The notes under the pieces were generated by a model. The model searched no databases. It was given only the letters and a program-made list of their open reading frames with translations, and had not been told where the DNA came from. A stretch of DNA of 64,000 bases, from contig CALWHG010000002.1 in assembly GCA_944380315.1 (NCBI GenBank), positions 1 to 64,000 on the forward strand, written 5' to 3'. A program made the position numbers and the translations under genes. This DNA comes from an uncultured Lachnospiraceae bacterium (GTDB lineage: Bacteria > Bacillota > Clostridia > Lachnospirales > Lachnospiraceae). This document shows positions 27,171-34,855 of the stretch, piece after piece. Each line of letters begins with the position of its first letter. Within the stretch, counting starts at the first letter, position 1.

Positions 27171-28631
27171 TTACTCGACCTCTATGAGCTTACCGCTGAC
27201 TACGGGCACCGCATCTGCGGGTACAGGACAATAGTATCCTTCCTTTGATGCCTTCTTCCATTCCTCTCTTGCAGCCTCTATGATGGAGGGATCCTCAAAG
27301 AGGTCTATGGCAGCGCCGCATATGACCTTTCCTGCAGTCAGGAGTCCCTTGTGGCCTATGCCGCAGGCTCCGCAGGAAACATTCTGCCAGCTGTGTCCGG
27401 GAGAACCTGCCGCCTCGCAGGCCACACGGATCTGGGCCGTAGGCGTCAGCCAGCTCACATCGCCTACATCCGAGGATCCGGCGCTCTTGAGGCCCAGATG
27501 CTCATAGGGAATGACATAGTCACAGAGAGGCTTGGTGCCGTCCTCGGACATCTTTTCCACATAGGCCTTGTGCTCAGGGCTGAGAGCCTCCGCGATCTTC
27601 GGCATCAGACTGCCCTTGAGCTCATAGCTCTCGGTGATCTCCTTTGCCAGCTTCATGTCATTTTCATCGAACTTGGGAGCACCTACCTCCTCAAAGTTCT
27701 CAGCCAGTACCTTTTCAAGTGTGACATTTGGAAGTATATCACCGCAGCCGTCTATGAACTGCTTCTTAAGCTTGGTATCCGTCATCTCCGCTGCGCCCCT
27801 GGCTATCCTGTCCACACGCTCCTGAAGCTCCAGGGCCTCCTTGGTGTGGGCTGCACGTACCATGTAGAGCACCTGAGCATGGGGCTGTACCACATTGGGT
27901 GATACTCCGCCTCCGTCGGTGATGGCATAATGTATCCTGCACTGATCAGGCATGTGCTCACGAAGGAAGTTGACGCCTATGTTCATGAGCTCCACCGCAT
28001 CCAGGGCTGAACGTCCGAACTCCGGAGCTCCTGCCGCATGTGAGGCTATGCCCTTGAAGGCGTACTCTGTCTGTATGCAGGTGTTGTTCGATCCGGACTC
28101 CACATAGTTTGAATCCGAAGGGTGCCAGGTCAGAGCACAGTCAAGCTCCTTCCATACACCGTCCCTGGCCATGAAGGCCTTGGAGGCACCGCCCTCTTCT
28201 CCGGGGCAGCCGTAAAATACCACTGTGCCTGAGCCCTCAGGCTTGTCCTCCAGATATTTCTTTATGGCAAAGGCAGCTGCCATGGAGCCTGCTCCCAGCA
28301 TATTGTGGCCGCAGCCGTGACCGTTGCCGCCCTGTACCAGCTCCTTCTTATAGGGTATGCCGGCCTCCTGGGAAAGTCCCGTAAGGGCATCATATTCTCC
28401 CAGTATGCCTATGATGGGCTTTCCTGAGCCATAGCTTGCCTTGAAGGCGGTCTCTATGCCACCATAGGGGCTCTCCACCTCAAAGCCCTCCTCCTTGAGC
28501 ACCTTACAATACAGCTCACAGGACTTGTACTCCATGAGTGAAAGCTCCGCATACTCCCAGATCTTATCCGATACATCGCAGATCACGTCTGCCTTCTTGT
28601 CTATATAGTCCTGATATTTCTTCTTGTCCAT
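27171..28631 (-). CDS. M20-family amidohydrolase (AbgB-like), copy 1
   Basis: It has 486 residues, the same length as the paralogue at 22990-24450, and the same motif order: GGNGHGCGHNMLGAG, VFYGCPGEEGGASKAF, WHPSDSNYV, KGIASHAAGAPEFGRSALDA. It is a cytoplasmic metal-dependent amidase. It follows binding-protein copy 1 after a strong stem-loop and precedes the separate promoter of copy 2. The differences from the paralogue are mainly in the second third, around the lid domain, which could mean different substrates. Confidence 0.9.
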   Translation of the reverse strand: MDKKKYQDYIDKKADVICDVSDKIWEYAELSLMEYKSCELYCKVLKEEGFEVESPYGGIETAFKASYGSGKPIIGILGEYDALTGLSQEAGIPYKKELVQGGNGHGCGHNMLGAGSMAAAFAIKKYLEDKPEGSGTVVFYGCPGEEGGASKAFMARDGVWKELDCALTWHPSDSNYVESGSNNTCIQTEYAFKGIASHAAGAPEFGRSALDAVELMNIGVNFLREHMPDQCRIHYAITDGGGVSPNVVQPHAQVLYMVRAAHTKEALELQERVDRIARGAAEMTDTKLKKQFIDGCGDILPNVTLEKVLAENFEEVGAPKFDENDMKLAKEITESYELKGSLMPKIAEALSPEHKAYVEKMSEDGTKPLCDYVIPYEHLGLKSAGSSDVGDVSWLTPTAQIRVACEAAGSPGHSWQNVSCGACGIGHKGLLTAGKVICGAAIDLFEDPSIIEAAREEWKKASKEGYYCPVPADAVPVVSGKLIEVE

Positions 28632-28687
28632 GACTGTCTCCTTTGCGCTCCGCGCTTTATATATGAAAATGTCTCCTTCATCATCAT

Positions 28688-28711
28688 GCGGCCCGCCACA
28701 GGGCAGGCCGC
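28688..28711 (-). promoter_or_regulatory. Stem-loop between binding-protein 1 and amidohydrolase 1 genes
   Basis: GCGGCCTGCC and GGCGGGCCGC pair almost perfectly (10 bp, one G-U-type mismatch) around CTGT. No T-run follows. It is probably a message-stabilising or attenuating hairpin. Confidence 0.65.
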
Positions 28712-28724
28712 CATGCTTATCTCA

Positions 28725-29645
28725 TCAGTTGGTCTCAAGTCCGAGAGAGGTAGCAAGCTCTATGCCCTCATCTACCCACTCCTGGTAGATGCCGCTCTCA
28801 TTGACCTCAGCTATGATCTCGTTGATAGCCTCCAGGAGCTCATCCTCTCCCTTCGGTACCAGTATACGTGTGCCCTGGCTCTGATAGTCGAACTTCCACT
28901 CGCTGACAGCCAGCTCAGGATAGTTCACACAGTACTGCTCAGCCGTAGGAACCGCACATATAAGTCCGTCTATCTTGCCTGTGATCAGCATCATGACTCC
29001 ATCGTTGAGGCTCGTAACTATCTCTTCCTTTGAATCGGGAAGCTGCTCGTTGCGGAGCTGCTGCTGCAGGGATGCGTTCTGTACTGCCAGTGTCAGTCCT
29101 GAAAATGCCTCTGCATTGCTGAGCTCATCTGCCCTCTCCTTGAGGACTATGATGCCCTGGCCCTCATCGGATATGTTGTAGCCGTCTGAGATGCCCATGT
29201 TTTCTGCACGCTCCTCAGTGTAAGCGAAGCCCGATATGGACATGTCCACACTGCCCATGCTGACTGCTCCCTGGCAGGCGTTGAAGTCCATGGCCTCGAT
29301 CTGAAGCTCTACTCCAAGCTTTTCTGCTATGTATTTGCCAAGCTCTATGTCTGCTCCCGCATAGGTGGTCTCACCTGAGGACACGTCCTCAAACTCATAG
29401 GGTGCGAAATCCGGTGAGGTAGCCATGGTTATGACTCCGGCATCAAGTATGGCGTCAAGTCTGGAGGATCCGCCCTCCGCTCCTTCCGTCGTCTCTGCTG
29501 CACTGGTATCAGCTGCAGTAGTGTCTGCTGCGGCAGTATCCGCTGCCGTGGTCTCCTCCTTTGAGGAACCGCAGGCTGCAAGTGAAAGCGCCAGCATGGC
29601 CGCACCTATCACCGCCGTATACTTCTTAAGTCCTGTCTTTTTCAT
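28725..29645 (-). CDS. Amino-acid-binding lipoprotein, copy 1 (SBP family 3)
   Basis: The lipoprotein has 306 residues, signal MKKTGLKKYTAVIGAAML and lipobox LSLAAC, a Thr/Ala-rich linker, then the family 3 fold (ITMATSPDFAPYEFED, VDMSISGFAYTEERAE, RILVPKGEDELLEAINEI). It is co-transcribed with M20 amidohydrolase copy 1 and has no permease or ATPase of its own, so it probably shares those at 24.5-26.0 kb. It differs from copy 2 in the loop after ISDGY and around residues 220-235, which could alter ligand choice. Confidence 0.93.
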   Translation of the reverse strand: MKKTGLKKYTAVIGAAMLALSLAACGSSKEETTAADTAAADTTAADTSAAETTEGAEGGSSRLDAILDAGVITMATSPDFAPYEFEDVSSGETTYAGADIELGKYIAEKLGVELQIEAMDFNACQGAVSMGSVDMSISGFAYTEERAENMGISDGYNISDEGQGIIVLKERADELSNAEAFSGLTLAVQNASLQQQLRNEQLPDSKEEIVTSLNDGVMMLITGKIDGLICAVPTAEQYCVNYPELAVSEWKFDYQSQGTRILVPKGEDELLEAINEIIAEVNESGIYQEWVDEGIELATSLGLETN

Positions 29646-29714
29646 AACTCCTCCTTTCCGGAAAGCCCCTTTCTGTTTGGCGATCCGATTTGCTTTTGTT
29701 TTGTATGATTATGC

Positions 29715-29743
29715 ATAATACTGCATATTTATGTATTTGTAAA
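29715..29743 (-). promoter_or_regulatory. Promoter of binding-protein copy 1 operon
   Basis: Leftward TTTACA (29743-29738) and TATTAT (29720-29715) are 17 bp apart. The perfect palindrome ATTATGCATAAT overlaps the -10. About 60 bp here align with the copy 2 promoter, so the control region was duplicated with the gene or is under selection for a shared regulator. An ArgR-like site is possible. Confidence 0.7.
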
Positions 29744-29803
29744 GGGGTTTTGTGTATTAATATCCGTACAATCTGCAGTTTTAGGCTTATTTTTATGCAA
29801 AAA

Positions 29804-29839
29804 GATCTCCGCGGCACGATCGATCGCGCCGCGGAGATC
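29804..29839 (-). terminator. Intrinsic terminator of transporter/esterase operon
   Basis: GATCTCCGCGGC and GCCGCGGAGATC form a 12-bp perfect stem, followed leftward by TTTTTGC. It ends the operon at 29880-32123. Confidence 0.85.
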
Positions 29840-29879
29840 CAAAGGGGAATCCTTCTATATAAATATGTCAGTCGTCCTA

Positions 29880-31172
29880 TCAGTAAACAGGGAAGAACAA
29901 GTTGCAGCTTATGGTGATGGTTATGACACCTATGATCAGGAAGGGTATGACGAACTTCGCTGTCTTAAGCGGGTTGTGATGGCATACGGCGAAAGCTATG
30001 GAAGCTATATTGCTGGCCGTAGGGAATCCAAGTCCCAGGGAAGCTGAAAGCGATATGACCAGTGCCACCGCTCTGGGGTTCATGCCTCCTGCAAGTGCCA
30101 CACTGACTCCTATGGGAGTGAAGGCAAGTATAACCGCCGTATTGTTGAGGAAGGTAGTAAGCACTACGGTCACAAGGCTGAATACGAAGGATACATAGAG
30201 CCCGCTGGGATTCTCTCCAAGGAGATTGAGTATGCCGTTGCCCACAGCCTCCGCAAGTCCGGAATTGGTCAGCGCGGTCGATACTACGGTAAGTCCTGCT
30301 GCCATCCATACCGTATCACAGGTCAGTGCCGATACCGCCTCCTTGAGAGACAGGACATTTGTAAATATGAGCACCAGCACACATGTAGACACTATGATAT
30401 ATGAAAATGAGCCGATCTGACGATTCAGAGCCATGCCTACCATGACAGTGAGGAGCACGAGGGTAACTATGGTATCTGTACGCTTTGAATATCCGGTCTG
30501 CGCATTTGGATCACGATATGCACCAACTGCCTCGGGGCTGATCTTGGTCCTGGGTATGAGCCTCCAGGCCAGTATGCAGTATATGGTCAGGGCTATCGAA
30601 GGGATCAGTCCTCCCTTGAGCAGGTCGAACATGCCCAGCAGATAATCCTGGTTTCCGCCTACCATCTCCTCATAGGATGCATTTGAAAGCAGAGGCATGG
30701 CAGCATTTGCTCCTATGGGAAGCCTTGCAAACCAGGCACAGCTTATGGCCGCTATGAGGAAGTACATACGTGACTGACACATATCCGTATCATCATCCAG
30801 GGTCTGGACTATCAGCAGCATGAAGGTCATGGTGGGTGTCATGCCCATGAACTGTACCAGCACTATGCTGAAGCCTATGATGCCCATGAGCAGGACAAAT
30901 CCATTCTTTTTCTGAAGCACGGCTATCCTCTTCTTTACGATCTCCGAATAGCTGGCTTTGCCGACCGCCAGGTTGATGGCAAACATGGTGGCGATCAGTA
31001 TGATATTTGTGTTTGAAAAGCCTGCAAATGCAGTCTCAGGAGTAACTATCCCGAGCAGCGCCAGTATCATGACGCAGGTCATGGTGATCAGTCCATAGGA
31101 AAGCTTCCCTACAAAGAAGCCTATGATCATGAAAAGCAGGACGATCAGAGTAAGTCCCATCTGTAAAGTCAT
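29880..31172 (-). CDS. SLC13/ArsB-like ion transporter superfamily carrier
   Basis: The polytopic protein of 430 residues has about eleven hydrophobic segments and two SLC13-type re-entrant regions (ARLPIGANAAMPLLSN in the first half; ALGLGFPTASNIASIAF-type SLGLGFPTASN in the second). It is a close paralogue of the carrier at 34856-36151 (both open with LLFMI-GF and TAFAGFSN/TAFSGFSN). It is probably a sodium-coupled carboxylate carrier. It lies 36 bp after the esterase at 31209-32123, in the same transcript, and just before a strong terminator. Confidence 0.85.
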   Translation of the reverse strand: MTLQMGLTLIVLLFMIIGFFVGKLSYGLITMTCVMILALLGIVTPETAFAGFSNTNIILIATMFAINLAVGKASYSEIVKKRIAVLQKKNGFVLLMGIIGFSIVLVQFMGMTPTMTFMLLIVQTLDDDTDMCQSRMYFLIAAISCAWFARLPIGANAAMPLLSNASYEEMVGGNQDYLLGMFDLLKGGLIPSIALTIYCILAWRLIPRTKISPEAVGAYRDPNAQTGYSKRTDTIVTLVLLTVMVGMALNRQIGSFSYIIVSTCVLVLIFTNVLSLKEAVSALTCDTVWMAAGLTVVSTALTNSGLAEAVGNGILNLLGENPSGLYVSFVFSLVTVVLTTFLNNTAVILAFTPIGVSVALAGGMNPRAVALVISLSASLGLGFPTASNIASIAFAVCHHNPLKTAKFVIPFLIIGVITITISCNLFFPVY

Positions 31173-31208
31173 TTTTCATACCTCACTTTATATTATTAAA
31201 ATGTCGGA

Positions 31209-32123
31209 TCACAGATACTTTTTGAAGAAATCCAGTATCTTTTCCTTTACGCTGTTCTGGAAAAGCTCTCTGGTACCATGGCCTCCATGCCTTATGGCAT
31301 AGAACTCGGTCTGGTCCTCAAGTCCTGCTTCGCAGAGCTTTTCATAGAACTTTTCACTGGTCTCATAGGGTACTATGACATCCTCATCTCCATGGAATAT
31401 GGCCATGGGACAGGTGTTTTCGTTTATATAGTTGATGGGGCTCGCCTCCCTGCAGCGCTCATAAAGGGTGCTCATGTCCCCTCCGAGATATACCCCTTCA
31501 TGGGTCTGGTCCATGCGGCTCCATCTGTAGCCCGGCTGAGCTATGAGCTCCGCTGAATGATCATTCATGATGCAGAGATCCACGGGACCGAACATGTCCA
31601 CTACTGCCTTTACCCTGGAGGAATAGCCCTTCCACTCCTCAGTCTCGTAGTCGTCCATGTTCATGCCAAGCCATGCGGCCAGATGGCCTCCGGCAGACCT
31701 TCCTATGGCTCCGACCCTCTCAGGATCCAGATTGTACTTTTCCGCATTTGCCCTAAGGAAACGCACAGCGGTCTTGCAGTCCTCTATCTGGGCCGGATGC
31801 TTGGCCTTATAAGAGCTCCTGTAATCGATAAATGCCAGGGCATAGCCAGCCTCTGCCAGGAACATCATCTCTGCCGCCATGAGGTTCTTGTCACAGCCTC
31901 TCCAGCCCGCACCGTTTATCCATACGATGACGGGCTGCTTGCCTGTGCTGACCTCGTCATCCAGGCCGCTTGCCAGTCTCATCTCACTGTTTCCATTTTG
32001 CAGGCAAAGGGACATCTGAAGCTCGATATCATTTCCATCCATGTCTTTTACATGTGAAAACGGAATGTTGTCGATAAAATTGATGCTTCTTCTCTCCTTG
32101 CCGGGATCCAGTACTGCTTTCAT
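31209..32123 (-). CDS. Alpha/beta hydrolase esterase (BD-FAE/Abhydrolase_3-like)
   Basis: This cytoplasmic hydrolase of 304 residues has VIVWINGAGW (oxyanion region), VGAIGRSAGGHLAAW (nucleophile Ser near 165), an acid in IFHGDEDVIVPYE and the C-terminal His in IRHGGHGTRE. The order fits small carboxylesterases of the BD-FAE type. ATG 32123 has AAAGGAG seven bases upstream. It is the first gene of a leftward operon with an SLC13-type carrier, divergent from a LysR gene. An inferred role is cleavage of an ester in partnership with the carrier. Confidence 0.85.
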   Translation of the reverse strand: MKAVLDPGKERRSINFIDNIPFSHVKDMDGNDIELQMSLCLQNGNSEMRLASGLDDEVSTGKQPVIVWINGAGWRGCDKNLMAAEMMFLAEAGYALAFIDYRSSYKAKHPAQIEDCKTAVRFLRANAEKYNLDPERVGAIGRSAGGHLAAWLGMNMDDYETEEWKGYSSRVKAVVDMFGPVDLCIMNDHSAELIAQPGYRWSRMDQTHEGVYLGGDMSTLYERCREASPINYINENTCPMAIFHGDEDVIVPYETSEKFYEKLCEAGLEDQTEFYAIRHGGHGTRELFQNSVKEKILDFFKKYL

Positions 32124-32246
32124 AGCATCGCTCCTTTCTTGTTTGTTTTTCACAACTCTTTAAGGCTATCTTATTTATATATCATCAGATTGACAATCCG
32201 CAGGTGGTTGTATATCATATGCTTAAAAGTTGTAAAAGGAGCGTTT

Positions 32247-33206
32247 ATGAATCTGGATCAGATAAAATACCTCCTGGCCATAGCAGAATATGGCAGCCTG
32301 ACTGCCGCTGCCCGGCATCTGTCCGTGTCCCAGCAGGCGCTCAGCAAGTATCTCTCAGGGCTGGAGCAAGCCGTCGGATGCCCTCTTTTTGAAAGACATA
32401 AGAGGCAGCTCAGGCCCACTGCCGCAGGAGCCCGTTATCTGAAAAGCGCAGGGGAGATAAGCTCCATCATGGAAAGGGCAGTCAGGACCATAGCAGGACT
32501 TGAGCATCCCCAGAAAGCCACGCTCAACATAGGCGTGTCTTCATTTTCCGGGTCATCCCTCCTGGCCAGATGCCTTCCTGACTTCATATCCAGGTTTCCC
32601 TATGTCCAGGTGGTGCCCAAGGAGGGCTTCACCCCCAGTCTCCTTGACATGGCCGAAAAAGGCGAGATCGACCTGGCCTTCGTGAGCATAGGCGAGCCCA
32701 TACCCGCCGGTATAAAAAGGCTGAAGCTTGGAAAGGACATCATAGTCCTGGCCGTAAATCCCATGCATCCCCTGGCTCACGACATAAAGGCTTATGATCA
32801 GCTTCCGAAGATAGATATCCAGGAGCTTCGGGATGAGGTATTCGTTCAGACGGACGAAAAGACGGCTCTGTATAAGATACTGAAGAGAGCCTTTGATGAG
32901 GCCGGATTCGAGCCCACCGTGGTCTACTCATCCTCCAATCTCATACTTCAAAAAGAGCTCATAAAGGCAGGCTACGGCATAGGCTTCCTCAGGTACGATC
33001 CCGACACGGAGCTTTCCCAGTACAGGGTAGACATAGCCCTGGACGGAGACATTTCCATAATCATGAAGGAGAGCCATGTGCTGGATGAGGCTGAGCGCTA
33101 TCTCATATATCTGCTCAACAAATACTGGTACCTCTCCTACATGACCCAGGAGCCTTCGCCGGAGATACTTGATATCATGAATGAATTTTCCGAGGCCGAT
33201 CACTGA
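32247..33206 (+). CDS. LysR-family regulator, full length, left central pair
   Basis: It has 319 residues: HTH (MNLDQIKYLLAIAEYGSL, VSQQALSKYLSGLE), linker helix and effector domain (LNIGVSSFSGSSLLARCL). The tail PEILDIMNEFSE matches the LysR at 14718-15710. ATG 32247 has AAAAGGAG eight bases upstream; the frame is open to 32139 without a site. The divergent esterase-carrier operon is the presumed target. The intergenic part has a loose inverted repeat, ACAACTCTTTAAG (32152) and CTTAAAAGTTGT (32222). The HTH-only gene follows after 13 bp. Confidence 0.92.
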   Translation: MNLDQIKYLLAIAEYGSLTAAARHLSVSQQALSKYLSGLEQAVGCPLFERHKRQLRPTAAGARYLKSAGEISSIMERAVRTIAGLEHPQKATLNIGVSSFSGSSLLARCLPDFISRFPYVQVVPKEGFTPSLLDMAEKGEIDLAFVSIGEPIPAGIKRLKLGKDIIVLAVNPMHPLAHDIKAYDQLPKIDIQELRDEVFVQTDEKTALYKILKRAFDEAGFEPTVVYSSSNLILQKELIKAGYGIGFLRYDPDTELSQYRVDIALDGDISIIMKESHVLDEAERYLIYLLNKYWYLSYMTQEPSPEILDIMNEFSEADH

Positions 33207-33219
33207 AAGGAAGACATAC

Positions 33220-33483
33220 ATGGATACAAAGATACTGGAATACATCGTCACCGCAGCCCAGGAGCGGTCCATATCAAAGGCTGCCGAAAAATACTATCTG
33301 ACCCAGCCCGTCATATCCCGGCACATAAAAAATACCGAGCAGATGCTCGGTACCAGGCTCTTCATCCGCTCTCATGAGGGCATAAGCCTCACGGATGCAG
33401 GACGTATATTCATAAATTCAGCTCAGCTGATACTGCGTATAGAAGCGGAGCTCAACAGGGATCTTGAAGAGCTTTCAAGGTAG
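33220..33483 (+). CDS. HTH-only LysR protein (87 residues), left copy
   Basis: The product contains only the winged helix-turn-helix and linker helix of a LysR protein: LEYIVTAAQERSISKAAEKY, TQPVISRHIKNTE, SLTDAGRIFINSAQL, LNRDLEELSR, then TAG. The effector domain is missing altogether, and no effector sequence follows in another frame, since the opposite-strand gene begins at once. AGGAAG lies six bases before ATG 33220, right after the full-length LysR stop. It resembles the N-terminus of the full-length second LysR at 13826-14728. It could dimerise through the linker helix and modify DNA binding of a full-length partner, or be a truncated relic. Confidence 0.75.
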   Translation: MDTKILEYIVTAAQERSISKAAEKYYLTQPVISRHIKNTEQMLGTRLFIRSHEGISLTDAGRIFINSAQLILRIEAELNRDLEELSR

Positions 33484-33712
33484 CCTCCCTTATGGCCGCC
33501 ACCTCCCTGGCATGTCTAAGGACTATGCGGCCCTCCTCCGTAGGCACGAGACGTCCTCCCTGCCTGACAAACAGGGAGATCCCAAGCTCTGACTCCAGCT
33601 TTTTCATGGTCTGACTGAGGGCAGGCTGGGACACGAAGCATCTCTCCGCCGCCCTGCTTATGTTGCCCTCCTCTTCTATGGCTATCATATATCTCAGATC
33701 TTCTTCATTCAT
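33452..33712 (-). CDS. HTH-only LysR protein (86 residues), right copy
   Basis: It contains only the LysR DNA-binding half: YMIAIEEEGNISRAAERCF, SQPALSQTMKKLESELGISL, LVPTEEGRIVLRHAREVAA, then a short tail ending QDPC. GGAGGG lies six bases before ATG 33712, and the start overlaps the stop of the full-length LysR gene (ATGA), giving translational coupling. Its last 32 bp overlap the convergent HTH-only gene. Both frames keep the residues expected of a working HTH. As with its twin, a regulator-modifying role or a symmetrical deletion relic are the alternatives. Confidence 0.72.
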   Translation of the reverse strand: MNEEDLRYMIAIEEEGNISRAAERCFVSQPALSQTMKKLESELGISLFVRQGGRLVPTEEGRIVLRHAREVAAIREATLKALQDPC

Positions 33713-34704
33713 GTCAGACCCTCCATGCTTATCCCATATCTGGCAAGCAGCTCTTTTCCCCTTTTGTTTATGTGGACCTGATCCCTGTCCGGCCCCTCCA
33801 TATCCATCTGAAGCAGATGATAATAGATCCAGGCTATGGTCTCATTGGGAGCCGCGGCCTTTGGCACGAGCACTCCGCTGTACAGATATACCCTCTCCGG
33901 AAAATGCAGGTATCTCATGCCCTCAAGCATATGCTGGGTCCTGCCCATGAAGCTTCCGTAGCGTCCCTGCTTCAGTATCTTCTCCACTGTCAGACGATTG
34001 CTGTTTCTGAAATATATATCCGGATGCAGACCATGCCGCCTGGCAGCCATGTCTGCTGTCTGGCCTATGAGGGTCTTCTCGTCAAGATATACGAATTCCA
34101 AGGTACTTATGAAGCTTATGGCCGTCTCATCCAGTATGCCCAGACCATCCTCCGCAGTCTGCAGGTCTCCAAGCTCAGCCGCCATGGGCTCCGGTATGCC
34201 CACCATGAGCTCTGTCTTAAGCAGGCTGTATATGTCCAGATCAGGCATGATATCCTTTTCATAAAGATTAATGGAAATGTCTATGTCCCCGGATCTCAGG
34301 AGCTCATAAAGCTCAAAGGAGGTGCCTTCGATCGTGCTGATCTCAAGCTTCGGGAAGCGCTTCATGAGGGGCGGCATGAAATTGGCTATGTCGTCTCCTC
34401 CATGGAATGGCGATATGCCCACGCTGAGCTTAAGAGATGCCCGCTTTTTCAGCTCATCAAGCTCTGAAAGCATGGCCTCGTAGGAGGCCCAGGCCTCCTG
34501 CGCACCCTTAAGATATACCCTGCCCTTATCCGTAGGCACATAGGACCCATCTATCCTCTCAAAGAGCTGCAGGCCCAGCCTCCCCTCCAGGCCAGCCAGG
34601 TATCTGCTCAGCACAGGCTGGGAAACTCTGAGCCTCCTCGAGGCCTCCGACAGGCTCCCCGTCTCCGCTATGGTCATATAGTATTTCAGATGTTTGAGCT
34701 GCAC
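33709..34704 (-). CDS. LysR-family regulator, full length, right central pair
   Basis: The protein has 331 residues: HTH (LKYYMTIAETGSLSEASRRL, VSQPVLSRYLAGLE), linker and effector domain (LKLSVGISPFHGGDDIANFM). The start is GTG 34704 with GGAGG before it. It is divergent from the SLC13-type carrier at 34856-36151, which with the following esterase is its likely target. It is translationally coupled to an HTH-only LysR gene. The intergenic region holds CTTATAC...GTATAAG half-sites. Confidence 0.92.
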   Translation of the reverse strand: MQLKHLKYYMTIAETGSLSEASRRLRVSQPVLSRYLAGLEGRLGLQLFERIDGSYVPTDKGRVYLKGAQEAWASYEAMLSELDELKKRASLKLSVGISPFHGGDDIANFMPPLMKRFPKLEISTIEGTSFELYELLRSGDIDISINLYEKDIMPDLDIYSLLKTELMVGIPEPMAAELGDLQTAEDGLGILDETAISFISTLEFVYLDEKTLIGQTADMAARRHGLHPDIYFRNSNRLTVEKILKQGRYGSFMGRTQHMLEGMRYLHFPERVYLYSGVLVPKAAAPNETIAWIYYHLLQMDMEGPDRDQVHINKRGKELLARYGISMEGLT

Positions 34705-34855
34705 CTTCGCCTCCGGGATCTATACCTTTTGCTTATACTCTAATGTTATTTATATATTGGATTAATGTCAAGTCTTTGTATAAGATTTACATAAGATCAA
34801 AGCGCTTTTGATGAACTTATGTAGAAATTGCTTCAAGATCCATAGGGAGGTAAAT

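Noticed and set aside
33220..33712. Mini-LysR genes considered as simple frameshifted full-length genes
   Set aside because: No effector-domain sequence follows in any frame; each gene runs straight into the opposite-strand partner, so a base error cannot restore a full-length protein.
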